Shown here: piece after piece, positions 50,017 to 59,100 of the stretch
How positions within the stretch are numbered: the first letter of the stretch is position 1
Layout: each line of letters begins with the position of its first letter
Source: Pyxidicoccus caerfyrddinensis
GTDB taxonomy: Bacteria > Myxococcota > Myxococcia > Myxococcales > Myxococcaceae
Assembly (NCBI RefSeq): GCF_010894405.1
Contig: NZ_JAAIYA010000028.1
Span: 62,001-126,000, forward strand
DNA length: 64,000 nt
Direction of reading: 5' to 3'
Made by a program: the position numbers and the translations under genes
The notes under the pieces: generated by a model
The model's database searches: none
Seen by the model: the letters and a program-made list of their open reading frames with translations, nothing else
Told to the model about the DNA's origin: nothing

Positions 50017-52739
50017 TTCGCCGTCGCCCCACGGACGGTCCCCGGCGCTTCGCTCCGGAGGTCATCCAGTCCTCGTGGATGGACTGCGGTCCCGCGGCCC
50101 TCAAGTGCCTGCTGGAGGGCTTCGACATCCCCGTCAGCTACGGCCGGCTGCGCGAGGCCTGCCAGACGGATGTGGACGGCACCTCCATCGACACGCTGGA
50201 GGAGGTCGCCCGGCGCTGCGGCCTCGACGCCGAGCAGCAGCTCCTTCCCGCCGACCACCTGCTCGAACCGGCCTCCGGGGCGCTGCCCGCCATCGTCGTA
50301 GTGCAGCTTCCCAGCGGGGCCACCCACTTCGTGGTGGTGTGGCGCCGTCACGGCAAGCTGGTGCAGGTCATGGACCCCAGCCGGGGCCGCCGCTGGGTGT
50401 CGCTCCGCGCGCTCATCGGAGAGCTGTACCTGCACACCACCGCGCTCCCCGCGCCCGCGTGGCGCGACTGGGCCGGCTCGGAGACGATGCTCGCGGTGCT
50501 CCGGGGCCAGCTGCGCGCGCTGGGGCTGGAGGATGGCGAGATTGACGGGCACCTGCGCGAGGCGCTCGCGGACGCGGGGTGGCACCCGCTCGCGGCGCTG
50601 GATGCCACGCGGAAGATGGTCGGCTACCTCGTGCGCTCCGGCGGACTGACGGCGGGACGCGCGGCGGCGCGGGCCGTCGACACGTTCTTCCACCAGGCGC
50701 TGCGGGAATCACCGCTGGAGCCCATCACCGTCTCCCGCCCCTACTGGCCGGTGATGCCCCTGCCGGGCGAGAGCGAGGCGGACACGCGGCTCGTCTTCCG
50801 TGGCGCGGTGCTGGTGCATGCCTCCCGTCGGAGTCAGGGCGCGCACACGGAGGGCCTGCCCGAGGAGCTTGCCGCCGCGCTGGCCGAGCCCCCGCCCCGC
50901 CCTGGACGAGAGCTGCTGCGCATGCTGCGCACCGATGGCGTCCTCGCGCCGGCCGCGCTGCTCGCGGGCCTGGGGCTTGCCGCCTTCGGCACCGTCGGCG
51001 AGGCGCTCCTCCTGCGCGGACTGATGGAGGTCGGCGGCCGGCTCAGCCTCCTCTCGCAGTGGCTCCAGGCGCTGCTCGCGCTCTGCGTCTTCCTCTCCAT
51101 CTGCCTGGGGTTGGACTTGCTCAACGGCCTGTCCATGCGGCGGCTGGGCCGGCGGCTCGAGGTCCGCTTCCGGATGGCCTTCCTCGAGAAGCTCCCCCGG
51201 ATGCATGACCGGTACTTCAGCAGCCGGCCCCACTCCGACATGGCCGAGCGCTGCCACAGCCTGCATCGGCTGCGCCTGCTGCCCGGGCTGGGCGGGCAGC
51301 TCGTCCTCGGCATCTTCGAGCTGCTGCTCACCACCGTGGGCCTCATCTGGTTGGACCCTGGCAGTGCGCTCCTGGCCGTGGGGCTGATGCTCACCGCGCT
51401 GCTGACGCCGCTCGCGATTCAGCCGGTGCTCGCCGAGCGCGAGCTGCGGGTGCGCAGTCACGCCGCCGCGCTCTCCCGGTTCTATCTCGACGCGCTGCTC
51501 GGCCTGGTGTCGGTGCGGGCGCACGGCGCGGAGCGCTCGCTCCGGCGCGAGCACGAGGGACACGTGGTGGAGTGGGCCCGCTCGTCGGCGGCGCTCCAGC
51601 GGGTGTCGGTGGTGGTGGAGGGGCTGCTGTCGCTGGCCACCCTGGGCTTCGCGGTGGCGCTCGTCTTCGGGCACCTGTCGCGGAACGGGGCGCAGAGCAG
51701 CTCGCTGCTGTTCCTCTATTGGACGCTCAACCTGCCGCTGCTGGGACAGGAGCTCGCGCAGCTCGCCCGGCAGTACCCGATGCACCGGAACGTAACGCTG
51801 CGCCTGATGGAGCCGCTCGGGGCGCGCGACGAGACGGGCCACATCCCGGGCGACGCGGAAGCGTCCAGGTCCGCCGCGCCCGAGCACCCGGGCGTGGCCG
51901 TGGACTTCCAGGGCGTGAGCATCAAGGCGGGCGGGCACACCGTGCTCGAGGACGTGGCGCTGTCCATCGCTCCCGGCACCCACGTGGGCATCGTGGGCCC
52001 TTCGGGCGCCGGCAAGTCGAGCCTCGTGGGCCTGCTCGTCGGCTGGCATCACGCCTCCGAGGGGACACTGCTCGTGGACGGCGCGCCGCTCGACGGTGCG
52101 CGGCTGGAGCGACTGCGGCGGGAGACCGCATGGGTGGACCCGGCCGTCCAGCTCTGGAACCGCTCCTTCCTGGACAACCTCACGTATGGCGCGGCGTCGG
52201 AGCTTCCCGCGTCCCTGAGCCCCCTCATCGCCTCGGCGGACCTGCTCTCCGTGCTGGAGCGCCTGCCGGATGGACTCCAGACGTCGCTGGGTGAAGGCGG
52301 CGCGCGGGTGTCCGGTGGCGAGGGCCAGCGCGTGCGCTTCGGCCGGGCCCTGCTGCGGCCCGATGTCCGCCTGGCCATCCTCGACGAGCCCTTCCGGGGG
52401 CTGGACCGGGAACGGCGCCACGAATTGCTGGAGCGGGCCCGCCGACAGTGGGCCCGCGCGACGATGCTGTGCATCACCCACGACGTCGCGGAGACACGCG
52501 GCTTCGACCAGGTGCTGGTGGTGGAAGGCGGACGCGTGGTGGAGCACGGCGAGCCGTCCGTGCTGGCCGCCATGCCGGGCTCGCGCTACCGCGCCCTGCT
52601 CGAAGCCGAGGCCCAGGCGAAGGCGGAGGTCTGGTCCAACGACGCGTGGACCCGCGCCCGGATGGAGGACGGCGTGCTGGTGATGACGCCGCGTGAGCGA
52701 CTGGAATTGAAGACGTGGGCGGAGGAGGCCGTGGCATGA
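50013..52739 (+). CDS. Peptidase-containing (C39) ABC exporter
   Basis: A 908-residue PCAT-type half transporter. The C39 domain has oxyanion Gln19, catalytic Cys25 (WMDCGPAAL), His105 (ATHFVVVW) and Asp121 (MDPSRG); it cuts the leader at the membrane. Between residues about 135 and 300 lies an additional helical segment not usual in PCATs. Six transmembrane helices follow (for example LLAGLGLAAFGTVGEALLLR), then the nucleotide-binding domain: Walker A GPSGAGKSS (Lys668), signature VSGGEGQR, Walker B LAILDEPF (Asp791, Glu792), H-loop in ITHD. It should process the precursor and export the core. Paired with the next ABC half-transporter as a likely heterodimer. Confidence 0.92.
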   Translation: MIRRRPTDGPRRFAPEVIQSSWMDCGPAALKCLLEGFDIPVSYGRLREACQTDVDGTSIDTLEEVARRCGLDAEQQLLPADHLLEPASGALPAIVVVQLPSGATHFVVVWRRHGKLVQVMDPSRGRRWVSLRALIGELYLHTTALPAPAWRDWAGSETMLAVLRGQLRALGLEDGEIDGHLREALADAGWHPLAALDATRKMVGYLVRSGGLTAGRAAARAVDTFFHQALRESPLEPITVSRPYWPVMPLPGESEADTRLVFRGAVLVHASRRSQGAHTEGLPEELAAALAEPPPRPGRELLRMLRTDGVLAPAALLAGLGLAAFGTVGEALLLRGLMEVGGRLSLLSQWLQALLALCVFLSICLGLDLLNGLSMRRLGRRLEVRFRMAFLEKLPRMHDRYFSSRPHSDMAERCHSLHRLRLLPGLGGQLVLGIFELLLTTVGLIWLDPGSALLAVGLMLTALLTPLAIQPVLAERELRVRSHAAALSRFYLDALLGLVSVRAHGAERSLRREHEGHVVEWARSSAALQRVSVVVEGLLSLATLGFAVALVFGHLSRNGAQSSSLLFLYWTLNLPLLGQELAQLARQYPMHRNVTLRLMEPLGARDETGHIPGDAEASRSAAPEHPGVAVDFQGVSIKAGGHTVLEDVALSIAPGTHVGIVGPSGAGKSSLVGLLVGWHHASEGTLLVDGAPLDGARLERLRRETAWVDPAVQLWNRSFLDNLTYGAASELPASLSPLIASADLLSVLERLPDGLQTSLGEGGARVSGGEGQRVRFGRALLRPDVRLAILDEPFRGLDRERRHELLERARRQWARATMLCITHDVAETRGFDQVLVVEGGRVVEHGEPSVLAAMPGSRYRALLEAEAQAKAEVWSNDAWTRARMEDGVLVMTPRERLELKTWAEEAVA

Positions 52740-54871
52740 CGCAATCACTCTCAGAGCTCTGCTGGCCCGTGGCCCGGCTGGGCGAGGCCCTCCAGCGGCT
52801 CGCGCGCCACAGCGGAATGCCGGGCCGCCCCACCACGCGGATGCCCGTCCCCGACGCGTCCCTCCAGCGCGGCGAACAGCCCCTCAGCCCCTGGATCGAG
52901 GCCGCCGCCGGCTTCCTCGGCTTCGAGGCGGAGGCCGTCGGAACGCGCTACGCGGAACTGCCAGCCCTGCTGCACCGCGCGGGGCCCGCGCTTGTCCAGC
53001 TCCCCGGAGACGCCGAGCCGCGCATCCTCGTCCTGCTGGGGGAGCGCCGAGGCCGGCTGCGTGTGCTGGGTCCGGACTCGAAGGTGGAGGTCATCGAATG
53101 GAGCGCGCTGCACGGCGCGCTCTGCGAGGACATCGAAGCGCCCGTGCGGCCCTCGGTGGAGGCGCTGCTCGAACAGGCGCAGGTTCCTTCCCGCCGCCGT
53201 GCCCAGGTCCGCACGCTCATCCTGGGCGAGCGGCTGGGCACGCTGTGGCTCGACGTGGGCTGGCTGCTGCGGCTTCCCCCGGGCCGGGCCTTCCGCACGC
53301 AGCTCCGGCAGGCGCGCATCCACCGCCAGCTCGGAGTGCTTCTCGCGGCGCATACCACGCAGTACGCGCTGGGCCTGTTGTCCTGGTGGCTCATCGGGAA
53401 GGGCCTGCTCCGGGGACAGGTGGACCGGGGGTGGATGCTCGCATGGGCGATGCTGCTGCTCACCCAGGTGCCGGTGCAGATGCTGGCCCACCAGGTGTCC
53501 GCGCGGCTGAGCGTGCGGGCCGGAGGACTGCTGAAGCAGCGGCTGCTCGCGGGCGCCCTGCGGATGGACGTGGAGCAGGTACGCAGCCAGGGCGCGGGCC
53601 AGCTCCTGGGGCGCGTGCTGGAGGCCGATGCCTTCGAGGCGATGGCCCTGAATGGCGGGCTCGCGGGGCTCCTCGCGCTGCTGGAGCTGCTCTTCGCGGT
53701 GGCGGTGCTGGCGGCCGGGGTGGGGCTGGTGCCCGCGCTGCTGCTCTTCGGCTGGACGGTGCTCACGCTGCTGGGCGGCTGGCGCTGCATCAAGGCCCGC
53801 CAGCGGTGGAACGACTCGCGCGTGGGGATGACCAATGACCTCATCGAGCGCATGGTCGGCCACCGGACGCGGCTGGCGCAGGAGTCGCGGGAGCGCTGGC
53901 ATGACGGCGAGGACCAGGCGCTGGAACAGTACCAGCGCGTCTCGGAGCACCTGGACCGTCGCGAGGTGCTGCTCACCGGGCTGATGCCGCGCGGCTGGCT
54001 GCTGCTGGGAATGACGGGCCTCGCGCTCTCGCTTGCGCTGGGTGGCACGTCACCGGTGACGCTCGCCATCGGAGTGGGCGGCGTGTTGCTGGCCTGGCGC
54101 GCCTTCAACCGGTTGGTGATGGGCCTGTCCGCGCTCGCCGAGTCGGGCAGCGCCTGGAAGCAGATTGCCAGCCTCTTCCACGCCGCGAGCCGAACCGAGG
54201 ACGCCGCCCTGCCGGTGCTTCCCACTGCCAGCGTGCCCGCCACGGGTCCCCGTCGGAACGACGTGCTGCTGGAAGCGCAGCACCTCGTCTTCCGGTATCC
54301 GGAGCGGGGCACTCCCGCGCTGGACGGCTGCGACGTGCGTGTGCACCGGGGCGAGCACCTCCTCATCGAGGGCCCCTCCGGCGGAGGCAAGTCCACCCTG
54401 GGCGCGCTGGTGGCCGGACTGCGCCAGCCCCAGTCGGGACTGCTGCTGCTGAACGGGTTGGACCGGCGCACGCTCGGCCCCGACCGCTGGAGGGACGGCG
54501 TCGTCGCCGCGCCGCAGTTCCATGAGAATCACGTGTTCTCCGGCACGCTCGCGTTCAACCTGCTGATGAGCCGTGCCTGGCCGCCGAAGCCGGAGGACCT
54601 GGAGCTGGCGACGGCCGTCTGCGAGGAGTTGGGGCTGGGAGAGCTGCTCGCGCGGATGCCCGCCGGCCTCATGCAGATTGTCGGAGAGACGGGCTGGCAG
54701 CTCTCTCACGGGGAGCGCAGCCGCCTCTTCATTGCCCGCGCGCTGATTCAGCAGGCGGACCTGCTCGTGCTGGACGAGAGCTTCGCCGCGCTGGACCCGG
54801 AGACGCTGCGCCGCTGCTACCAGTGCGTCGCGGCCCGCGTCCCCAGCCTGATGGTCATCGCCCATCCCTGA
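52736..54871 (+). CDS. Second ABC half-transporter with catalytically dead C39-like domain
   Basis: A 718-residue ABC half-transporter overlapping the previous gene by four bases. Its N-terminus (about 50 to 150) looks like a C39 fold by pattern (AAAGFLGFEAEAVGTRYAEL, GPALVQLPGDAEPRI, RLRVLGPDSKV) but has Gly-Phe-Leu-Gly where the catalytic DCG would be. Such domains bind substrate rather than cut. Transmembrane region about 185 to 480. The ATPase has Walker A GPSGGGKST (Lys552), Walker B LVLDESF (Asp680, Glu681), and a degenerate signature LSHGERS in place of LSGGQ. The degenerate site implies an asymmetric heterodimer with the preceding protein. Confidence 0.88.
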   Translation: MTQSLSELCWPVARLGEALQRLARHSGMPGRPTTRMPVPDASLQRGEQPLSPWIEAAAGFLGFEAEAVGTRYAELPALLHRAGPALVQLPGDAEPRILVLLGERRGRLRVLGPDSKVEVIEWSALHGALCEDIEAPVRPSVEALLEQAQVPSRRRAQVRTLILGERLGTLWLDVGWLLRLPPGRAFRTQLRQARIHRQLGVLLAAHTTQYALGLLSWWLIGKGLLRGQVDRGWMLAWAMLLLTQVPVQMLAHQVSARLSVRAGGLLKQRLLAGALRMDVEQVRSQGAGQLLGRVLEADAFEAMALNGGLAGLLALLELLFAVAVLAAGVGLVPALLLFGWTVLTLLGGWRCIKARQRWNDSRVGMTNDLIERMVGHRTRLAQESRERWHDGEDQALEQYQRVSEHLDRREVLLTGLMPRGWLLLGMTGLALSLALGGTSPVTLAIGVGGVLLAWRAFNRLVMGLSALAESGSAWKQIASLFHAASRTEDAALPVLPTASVPATGPRRNDVLLEAQHLVFRYPERGTPALDGCDVRVHRGEHLLIEGPSGGGKSTLGALVAGLRQPQSGLLLLNGLDRRTLGPDRWRDGVVAAPQFHENHVFSGTLAFNLLMSRAWPPKPEDLELATAVCEELGLGELLARMPAGLMQIVGETGWQLSHGERSRLFIARALIQQADLLVLDESFAALDPETLRRCYQCVAARVPSLMVIAHP

Positions 54872-54882
54872 GGAGTCACATC

Positions 54883-56124
54883 ATGTCCAACCTCGATTGT
54901 GCCATCGCCAAGCTGCTCGACCCGCTCTCCCTGCCGACGTTCCTGGAGGCGTACTGGGAGAAGGAGCCCCTCCATCTCCAACGCCACGCGCCCGACCACT
55001 ACGCGGGTCTGTTCGGGCTCGACGAGGTGGAGCAGTACCTCTTCACCGTCAAGCCGCGCGGCAATGAGCTGCGATTGGTGGCCATGGGGAAGCCGGACAT
55101 CGTCTTCCACGAGCAGGAGGAGGCCCCGCCGCGCGTGGTGTTCCAGGCCTTCCGCGAGGGCTACACCCTCAACCTCAACGGCGTGCACCGCCGCTGGCCC
55201 GCGGTGCATGCGCTCGTGGATGCCGTGCAGCGCCGGCTCCGGTGCTACGCCAACGGCAACGCGTACATCACCGGCCCGACGTCCCAGGGCTTCGGCACCC
55301 ACCACGACGGCCACGACGTCTTCGTCCTCCAGACGTCCGGCCGGAAGCGCTGGCGTCTGTACGCGGCGCAGGAGGAATTCCCGCTCGAAGGCCGGAAGAT
55401 GGGCACCGAGGACTGGGGCGCACCGGTTCGCGAAATCGAGCTGACGGCGGGGGATTTGCTCTACCTGCCGAGGGGCACCCCGCACTCGGCCGTCACCGAC
55501 GACTGCTGCTCGGTGCACCTGTCGATTGGCGTCCGGCCGGTGCTCATGGACGCGGTGCTCGCGGAACTGGTCCGCGCCGTGGTCCGCAAGCATCCCCACT
55601 GGCGCCGCTCGGTCGCCCCCGTCGGGACCCGATGCATGCGACAGGTGCCCTGCATCCACGAGCTCGCGGACCAGCTGTCAGAGGATATCCGCGCGCTGGG
55701 CCCGCTGGACCCGCTGTTGGAGACGCTGGAGGCGCAGCTCGTGCAGCCGGATGAGGTGGTGGGCCCCGGGCCCGGTGGCTACCTGCGCTCGCTGGAAGGG
55801 CTCGGGGCGATCGGCTCGGACAGCGAGCTGGAGACCCGGCCGGGACACGCGAGCGTGCTGTCCCGCAACGGAGATGAAGTGAGCCTGGGCTTCAACGGAG
55901 GCGCGCTGGTGGCACCCGCGTTCTGCGAGCCCGCGCTCCGGTACGTCCTCGAGCAGTCCCGGTTCCGGATTCGGGACCTGCCGGACACGCTGACCGAGGA
56001 CGCCCGGGTGATGCTGTGCCGGCGCCTCGTCCGCGAAGGGCTGCTGCGAGTCGCCGACGAGGCACCGGCAGAAGACCGGCGGCGACCCGCTAGTCCGCAT
56101 CGGGCTCCGTCTTCCGCCGCTTGA
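54883..56124 (+). CDS. JmjC-type 2-oxoglutarate/Fe(II) hydroxylase (YcfD/ROX-like)
   Basis: A 413-residue JmjC protein with ATG behind GAGGAG. The facial triad is His140 and Asp142 in GTHHDGHDVFVLQ, and His201 in PRGTPHSA. Lys157 or Arg nearby in TSGRKRW would bind 2-oxoglutarate. The N-terminus LSLPTFLEAYWEKEPLHLQR is the signature of ribosomal-oxygenase-like (cupin_4) JmjC enzymes. YcfD and its human homologues hydroxylate ribosomal protein residues; in RiPP operons such enzymes can hydroxylate the core peptide. A C-terminal winged-helix-like region completes the family layout. Last gene of the operon; its 3' end overlaps the convergent effector gene by 35 bases. Confidence 0.85.
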   Translation: MSNLDCAIAKLLDPLSLPTFLEAYWEKEPLHLQRHAPDHYAGLFGLDEVEQYLFTVKPRGNELRLVAMGKPDIVFHEQEEAPPRVVFQAFREGYTLNLNGVHRRWPAVHALVDAVQRRLRCYANGNAYITGPTSQGFGTHHDGHDVFVLQTSGRKRWRLYAAQEEFPLEGRKMGTEDWGAPVREIELTAGDLLYLPRGTPHSAVTDDCCSVHLSIGVRPVLMDAVLAELVRAVVRKHPHWRRSVAPVGTRCMRQVPCIHELADQLSEDIRALGPLDPLLETLEAQLVQPDEVVGPGPGGYLRSLEGLGAIGSDSELETRPGHASVLSRNGDEVSLGFNGGALVAPAFCEPALRYVLEQSRFRIRDLPDTLTEDARVMLCRRLVREGLLRVADEAPAEDRRRPASPHRAPSSAA

Positions 56125-59100
56125 ACGGGTTCGGGGCATCCTCCTGCTGCGGGGGCTGCTCCAGCGGGAGCGGCTCCGGCGGGAGCGGCTCCGGCGGGGG
56201 CTGCTCCAGCGGGAGCGGATGCACGACGACGACCGCCTCCTCCTTCGCTTTGGGGAGCGTACTGGTGACGTCGTGCTCCTGCTGGTTCCGTTGCACCTTG
56301 GTCGCGCGCCCGTCTGAATCCTCGCGCCAGGAGTCGTCGGCGTCCTCGGCCTGACGGGCTGGGACTGTCGGGGGCTTCGCCACCGGCTGCGACACCGGCA
56401 TGGGCGGCCCGCGGAGGGGCGACGGTGTCGCAGCGCACAGGTCGATGAGCTGCTTCAGCCGCTTCTGCACGTAGGCGTGGGTATCCGGAGCGGAGCTCTG
56501 GAGCTTCGCCGCCACCCCGAGCGCCCAGCCGTTCTCGGGGATGACGATGCGGCGGAACCGGCCCGACCTGACCGCGTTCTCCAGCGTGTCGAAGTCGAGC
56601 CCGAGCAACCGGGTGTTCTCCGCCAGCTTCGCGTCCTGGATGCGGAAGTAGTCGTGGTGCCCGGTGCGGACGCACACCACGTTCGGCTGCTGTGCCACGG
56701 TGTCGAACAGCGCCCACCACCTCAGCGCGGCCTCCGCCTCCAGGCCGCAGTTGGACTCATGGATGAACAGCGACTCCGGGTCGTCCTTGCAGATCTTGTC
56801 GGTGAGTCCCGTTTCCCGGGGGCAGACGACCACCGTCCCGAGGCTCCTCTCGGCCCACTCCATCAACTTCGCGGTGCCCTTGCACAGATGGGCATAGGTG
56901 TTCTTCGCCCGCTGCGGGAGCTTCGCGACGCCGATGCCGAGCGCGGGGAGGTCGCTCACGGTGTCCCAGGGGACGACGAGCGTCGTGTAGCGGCCGGTGT
57001 GCAGCCAGGCGAGGGCCTCCTCGAGGTCGTCGTCCAGCGCCTTCTGGTTCTTCGCCAGCTCGGTGTCGAGCATCGCACCCTGGTCGTTCTCGTCCGCGCC
57101 GGGCTTCCAGCAGGTGCGGATGCCGACGGCGTTGGGGGCGGGACGGATGCAGGCCTGGGTGGTGCTCTGCACCATCCGGCCCCCCTTGTTCACCCCATTC
57201 TCTCCGAAGAGGAAGAGACAGCCGGGGGCGCCCGTCGCGTCGGCGAGCGACCAGGGCGTCGTGGAGGGCCACTTGAAGACGCGGCCGGAGGGCTTCAGCC
57301 CGCTGCCCGAGGGGCCGCTGCTGGACGGCGGTGTCTTGGCCGGCTCCGGCTTGGGTTGCGGCGCGGGCTCCTGCGGAGCCACCGGGGGTGCCCGGTCCCG
57401 CCGCACGCGCAGCGCTTCCCAGCCCACGGGCGTGCCGACCGCGACATCGATGAGCGCCTCGCGCCCGGCCGGCGTCACCGCGACGAAGTGGTAGTTGCCG
57501 TAGTTGACGAGCACGAGCTCCGGGCGCGCCGGGAGCGCCCGGTTCACGAAGTCCACCTCGTCGCTGTAGTAGCCGCCCGCCACCTGCACGTAGACGCGGA
57601 AGCGGACGCCGAAGAGGTGTGACGCGGCGCACAGGATGAGCAGGTCACCCCACTCCCCGCCCCGGCTCATGCCCAGGCAGAACTGCCGCCAGCGGTCCAC
57701 GCCGAGCACGCGCCGGTACGCCAGCACGTTGGGCCACTGCACCCGGTGCCAGTCATGGAGCAGGCCCAGGCGCGTGGCGAACTCCTCCCGCGAGACAGGT
57801 CCCACGCGGCCATCCGCGTCGAGGGACTGCCCCGCGAGCAGGTCCTCCAGGTGGTTCACGCTGGACTGGCGCACCTCGATGTGGCGGTTCTCGTCGCCGA
57901 AGACGAGCTGGGCGATGCTGCGGAAGAGACAGTCGCCGCCTCCCCCGTTCTCACGGGTCCGCAGATGGGACTCAGCGAAGTGGACGCCGAGCGTCTTCAC
58001 CTCCTTCTTCCGCGCCGCCTCCGTCTTGGTGAGGGCCGGCCGCGACGCCTGGCGCTTGTCGTCGTCGTTCTGCGCCTTCCGGGCCTCGGCGGAGTCCCAC
58101 TTCTGGAGGGCGCGCTGGAACCGCCGCTGCGCCGCTTCTGACGGGGCGGCCGTCTCGTAGGTCTTGTTCCACCAGCCCACCAGGTCCTCCAGCGCCTTCT
58201 CCCGCGCCAGGGGCACCTCCGCGTGCTCGTACGCAAAGGCCCACCCCTCCAGCTCGTCGAGCGCGGTGGGCTTCACGCTGAACAGCTCGATGGGCGCCTC
58301 GGCGACCGCCTCCTCCTCGGCGGCCTCCGTGTCGATGAGCCGCACCTCCGCCACGATGGGCAGGTGGTCGCTCAGCTCGCGCGCGAGCAGCATCAACTCC
58401 TCGAGCTTCTTCGCCTTCCCCGGCTGCTCGGCGTAGGCGCGCAGGTCCTTGAGCGTCTCCTTGGCATGCGTCGCCAGGAGGAACGCGAAGGGCTTCAGGG
58501 CCTCGGAGAGCTGCTCCCGGGCGCGGAAGAACTCGGCCTCCTCCTCGAGCGCCAGGGCGTGCGGGAAGGGAATTGCCCAGGTGGACTTGAAGCCGAGCTT
58601 CCACCGGTCCGCCCGGCCGCAGATGGGCAGGATCTTGTCGTACGCGCTCGCGCTCATCCGGTGCTGGGGCGTGAAGTCCTTGTTGAAGCCCTGGATGAAG
58701 TCGAGCAGGCCCTGCGACGTCTTGAAGTGGCCCTCGACGAAGTTCGACTGCAGCTTGTTGACGAGGTCCTTCGCCTTCTTCGCGGAGGGGTCCTCCTGCT
58801 CGAGCAGGTCGGGGATGAGCCAGGGCCGGAACTTCGAGACGGCCAGGGTGGACTGCGTCCCCACCTGGGCCGGGAACTGCCTGTAGGCATCCGCCTTGCC
58901 GCTGATGCCGCGGAACAGCGCGCCGACCTCCAGCGTGCCGTCACAGTGCTCGACGGACGTGCTACCCGACACGGTGTTGACGTTGAGGTCGGACAGGAGC
59001 ATCCCCAGCCGCTTCGCCTTCCGCTCGGCCTCGCAGTAGCGGACGAAGGCAGGGAAGTCCTTGGACCGGGCAGTCGCGTTCGTCGCGCTCGGCGCGGGCG

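Noticed and set aside
56145..56225. Tandem repeat suggesting a mobile or CRISPR element
   Set aside because: It encodes the PLPLEQPPPEP stretch of the effector tail and stays in frame.
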